A DNA stretch of 64,000 nucleotides. It comes from Micromonospora sp. WMMD1128. Lineage in GTDB: Bacteria > Actinomycetota > Actinomycetes > Mycobacteriales > Micromonosporaceae. The stretch spans positions 3,733,501-3,797,500 of the forward strand of contig NZ_CP114902.1 of the NCBI RefSeq assembly GCF_027497235.1. Direction: 5' to 3'. Of this stretch, positions 60,472 through 64,000 are shown one piece after another. A program made the position numbers and the translations under genes. A model generated the notes under the pieces. The model ran no database searches and had not been told where the DNA came from. It saw nothing but the letters and a program-made list of their open reading frames with translations. Within the stretch, counting starts at the first letter, position 1; the number at the start of each line of letters is the position of its first letter.

Positions 60472-60499
60472 TGTAACCGGTTTCAGGTAACCGGTTACA
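60472..60499. promoter_or_regulatory. Tandem LacI operators O2 and O3 (importer operon)
   Basis: Two abutting 14-bp palindromes, TGTAACCGGTTTCA (60472-60485) and GGTAACCGGTTACA (60486-60499), lie 22 bp before the binding-protein start. Their 14-bp centre spacing is about 1.3 helical turns, so two dimers would sit on different faces. Confidence 0.78.
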
Positions 60500-60521
60500 T
60501 CGCACGAAAGGGTTCCCTGGC

Positions 60522-61793
60522 ATGCACCCAAACCGACTGTTGCGACTGGCGGCGGCCACCCTGGCCGCCGGAGTACTGCTGACCGCGTGTGGCACCGGCA
60601 CCGAGGGAGGCTCCGGCGGCGGCAACGAAAAGATCACCCTGAACGTCAACCTGTTCGGCAACTTCGGGTACCAGGACCTGTACGCCGAGTACCAGAAGTC
60701 GCACCCGAACATCACGATCCAGGAGCGCACGGCCGCCTACAACGACCATCATCGCGACCTGATCACCCACCTGGCCACCGGCTCCGGCGCGGGCGACATC
60801 GAGGGCGTCGACACGGGCTTCATCGCGCAGATGCGCGAGCGGGGCAACCTCTTCGTCGACCTGGGCAAGGACCGCCAGTCCGAGTACCTCGGCTGGAAGT
60901 GGGCGGCGTCGCTGGCCAAGGACGGCAAGCAGATCGGGTACGGCACCGACGTCGGCGGCCTGGCCATCTGCTATCGGCGTGACCTGTTCGAGAAGGCCGG
61001 CGTGCCGTTCGACCGCGACCAGGTGTCGGCCGCCTGGGGCAGCGGCTGGGACCAGTACATCGAGTTCGGCAAGCGGTACGCGGCGAAGGCCCCGGCCGGC
61101 AGCGCCTTCTTCGATGGCGGAGGCCAACTGTTCAACGCCATCATCGGCCAGGCCCCGGTCGGGTACTACAACGAGGACAACGCCATCGTCGTGGGCACCA
61201 ACCCCGATGTCCGAAAGGCCTGGGACCTGACGGTGAAGGCGATCCAGAGCAACCTGTCGGCCAAGCTGATCGGCAGCTCGCAGGAGTGGAACAACGGCTT
61301 CGCGAAGGACCAGTTCGCCACCATCGCGTGTCCGGCCTGGATGATGACCAAGATCAAGGACCAGGCGAAGCACGCCGCCGGCAAGTGGGACGTGGCGAGC
61401 GTCCCGGGCGGCGGCGGCAACTGGGGCGGCTCGTACCTCACCGTTCCCAAGCAGGGCAAGCACGTCGAGGAGGCCAAGAAGCTCGCGGCGTGGCTGACCG
61501 CCCCGGAACAGCAGGCCAAGGTGTTCACCGCGCGGGGCAACCTGCCGTCCATCCCGGCTCTGTACGACAAGCCCGACATTGCCCAGTACAAGGACGCCTT
61601 CTTCAACAACGCACCGGTGGGCCAGCTCTTCACCACTGCGGCGAAGCAGCTCAAGCCCCAGTACCAGGGCCCGCGAGCCGGAGACGTGCAGACCACCATC
61701 CGCGACGCCCTCGTCCGCATCGAACAGGGCAAGCAAAGCTCCGACGAGTCCTGGAAGCAGATGGTCAGCGACGTCGAGCGCCTCGCCAAGTAA
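60522..61793 (+). CDS. Sugar ABC transporter substrate-binding lipoprotein
   Basis: This 423-residue family 1 binding protein has a lipobox LLTAC near residue 22. Its features include ITLNVNLFGNFGYQDLYAEYQKSHPNITI, a GYGTDVGGLAICYRRDLFEKAG segment and VPGGGGNWGGSYLTVPKQGKHVEEAKKLAAWLTAP. AAAGGG lies upstream of ATG 60522. With the GH1 gene downstream it probably binds a beta-linked disaccharide such as cellobiose; this is inference. Confidence 0.94.
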   Translation: MHPNRLLRLAAATLAAGVLLTACGTGTEGGSGGGNEKITLNVNLFGNFGYQDLYAEYQKSHPNITIQERTAAYNDHHRDLITHLATGSGAGDIEGVDTGFIAQMRERGNLFVDLGKDRQSEYLGWKWAASLAKDGKQIGYGTDVGGLAICYRRDLFEKAGVPFDRDQVSAAWGSGWDQYIEFGKRYAAKAPAGSAFFDGGGQLFNAIIGQAPVGYYNEDNAIVVGTNPDVRKAWDLTVKAIQSNLSAKLIGSSQEWNNGFAKDQFATIACPAWMMTKIKDQAKHAAGKWDVASVPGGGGNWGGSYLTVPKQGKHVEEAKKLAAWLTAPEQQAKVFTARGNLPSIPALYDKPDIAQYKDAFFNNAPVGQLFTTAAKQLKPQYQGPRAGDVQTTIRDALVRIEQGKQSSDESWKQMVSDVERLAK

Positions 61794-61801
61794 CTCGACC
61801 C

Positions 61802-61837
61802 GCGCCGCCGGCGGTCGCCCCTGACCGCCGGCGGCGC
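61802..61837. terminator. Hairpin between binding-protein and permease genes
   Basis: A perfect 15-bp inverted repeat (61802-61816 and 61823-61837) with a 6-nt loop and no T-run, 8 bp after the binding-protein stop. It probably stabilises that transcript and reduces permease expression. It parallels the hairpin at 1310-1338. Confidence 0.65.
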
Positions 61838-61857
61838 CCGGCGATGAAGGATCGACG

Positions 61858-62790
61858 ATGGCCACCTACCTCCACCAGGCCCGGCGGGCCGGCCTGAGCC
61901 GGCTCGACACCAAGGGCTCGCCCTACCTCTACATCCTGCCGTTCTTCCTGCTGTTCGGCGCGTTCGGGCTGTTCCCGCTGCTGTACACGGCGTACGTCTC
62001 GTTCAATGACTGGGACCTGCTCGACTCCGGGTCGCACCGCTGGGTCGGCCTCGCGAACTACCGCGAGATGCTGCAGGACGCGTACTTCTGGAACGCCCTG
62101 GGCAACACACTCAGCATCTGGGTGCTGTCCACCGTGCCGCAACTGCTCGCCGCGCTCTGGATCGCCCACCTGCTCAACCACCGGCTGCGGGCCCGCACCG
62201 CGCTACGGATGGGCGTGCTGCTGCCCAACGTCACCTCGATCGTGGCGGTGACGATCGTCTTCACCCAGCTTTTCGGCCGCGACTTCGGCATGGTCAACTG
62301 GGCGCTCGGCCTCGTCGGCATCGGCCCGATCGACTGGCAGGCCAACACCTGGAGCTCCCACCTGGCCATCTCCTTCATCGTCGCCTGGCGGTGGACCGGC
62401 TACAACGCCCTCATCTACCTCGCCTCGATGCAGGCGATTCCGCACCACCTGTACGAGGCCGCCGACCTCGACGGCGCGTCGCAGGCTCAGCAGTTCAGGC
62501 GGATCACCGTCCCGATGCTGCGGCCGACGATCATCTTCACCACGGTGATCTCGACGATCGGCGGCCTGCAGATCATGGCCGAACCCCTGCTGTTCGCCAG
62601 CTCCCAGACGCCCACCGGCGGCTCCGACCGGCAGTTCCAGACCGTCGCCCTGTTCATGTACGAGCAGGGGTTCCGGGAGTTCCGCTTCGGCTACGCCTCG
62701 GCGGTCGCCTGGACGCTCTGTCTGGTCATCGCCATCTTCGCGATCATCAACTTCCTGCTCACCCGGCGCATCGCCAAGGACGAGGACTGA
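61858..62790 (+). CDS. Sugar ABC transporter permease, MalF type
   Basis: This 310-residue permease has about six helices, a basic cytoplasmic start and the EAA coupling loop EAADLDGASQAQQFRRITVPMLRPTI at about 200-225. It resembles the permease at 328-1290 closely, for example in LGNTLSIWVLSTVPQLLAALWIAHLLNHRLRART. ATG 61858 follows the inter-gene hairpin. Confidence 0.94.
   Translation: MATYLHQARRAGLSRLDTKGSPYLYILPFFLLFGAFGLFPLLYTAYVSFNDWDLLDSGSHRWVGLANYREMLQDAYFWNALGNTLSIWVLSTVPQLLAALWIAHLLNHRLRARTALRMGVLLPNVTSIVAVTIVFTQLFGRDFGMVNWALGLVGIGPIDWQANTWSSHLAISFIVAWRWTGYNALIYLASMQAIPHHLYEAADLDGASQAQQFRRITVPMLRPTIIFTTVISTIGGLQIMAEPLLFASSQTPTGGSDRQFQTVALFMYEQGFREFRFGYASAVAWTLCLVIAIFAIINFLLTRRIAKDED

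Positions 62791-64000
<1,210 letters not shown>

Overview
This window is about 72% G+C with strong third-position G/C bias. It uses GTG and TTG starts freely, has many 4-bp ATGA/GTGA gene overlaps, and carries LacI/TetR regulators, ABC sugar importers and secreted multidomain glycosidases. That fits a filamentous actinomycete, most likely Micromonosporaceae (Micromonospora-like). This placement is inference from composition and gene content. No rRNA, intact tRNA, CRISPR array, transposase or integrase was seen.

Layout. (1) 1-2609 (-): sugar ABC importer (permease, permease, binding lipoprotein). 2986-7374 (+): an MFS transporter and a winged-helix/AAA/TPR regulator. 7393-8736 (-): a ferric-reductase-type membrane oxidoreductase. 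(2) 8818-20068: a type VII (ESX/WXG100) secretion-like locus. It contains a LysM-like membrane protein, a repeat lipoprotein, two small helical WXG100-type proteins, a Ubl-FHA-triple FtsK ATPase, a large Ala/Gly/Pro-rich candidate substrate and an ECF sigma factor coupled to that substrate. EccB, EccD, EccE and mycosin are not in the window. (3) 20327-25043: divergent secreted GH3 and GH64 glucanases with near-duplicate CBM32 modules and a shared duplicated operator-like site. (4) 25319-30876: a compact operon with a TDO-like hemoprotein, a TDO-like/kynureninase fusion, a methyltransferase and a secreted beta-helix protein. It looks like a tryptophan/kynurenine-derived pathway and is the most unusual item here. 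(5) 31178-38636 (-): a LacI-controlled pair of secreted proteins (GH3 and a tandem CE1-type esterase) with visible deletion scars. (6) 38879-46993: an acyl/alcohol degradation island (CoA ligase, two acyl-CoA dehydrogenases, SDR, collapsed MaoC gene, TetR, aldehyde and alcohol dehydrogenases). A 21-bp inverted repeat lies in both outward promoters. (7) 47011-57702: a LuxR/LAL regulator, TetR, SDR, thiolase and complete branched-chain-type ABC importer. Related operator-like sites lie at four promoters. (8) 57891-58793 (-): a secreted cutinase/PET-hydrolase-family esterase. (9) 59241-64000: LacI regulator, sugar ABC importer and the start of a GH1 beta-glucosidase, with three TGTAACCGGTTwCA-type operators.

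Taken together, most of the window is a polymer- and lipid-scavenging gene set: secreted hydrolases, importers, dedicated repressors and beta-oxidation-like enzymes. A secretion-like locus and a small specialised-metabolism-like operon interrupt it. Several genes show internal in-frame collapses (MaoC, CBM2, the PxKF-like tail), so this stretch appears to be actively remodelled.
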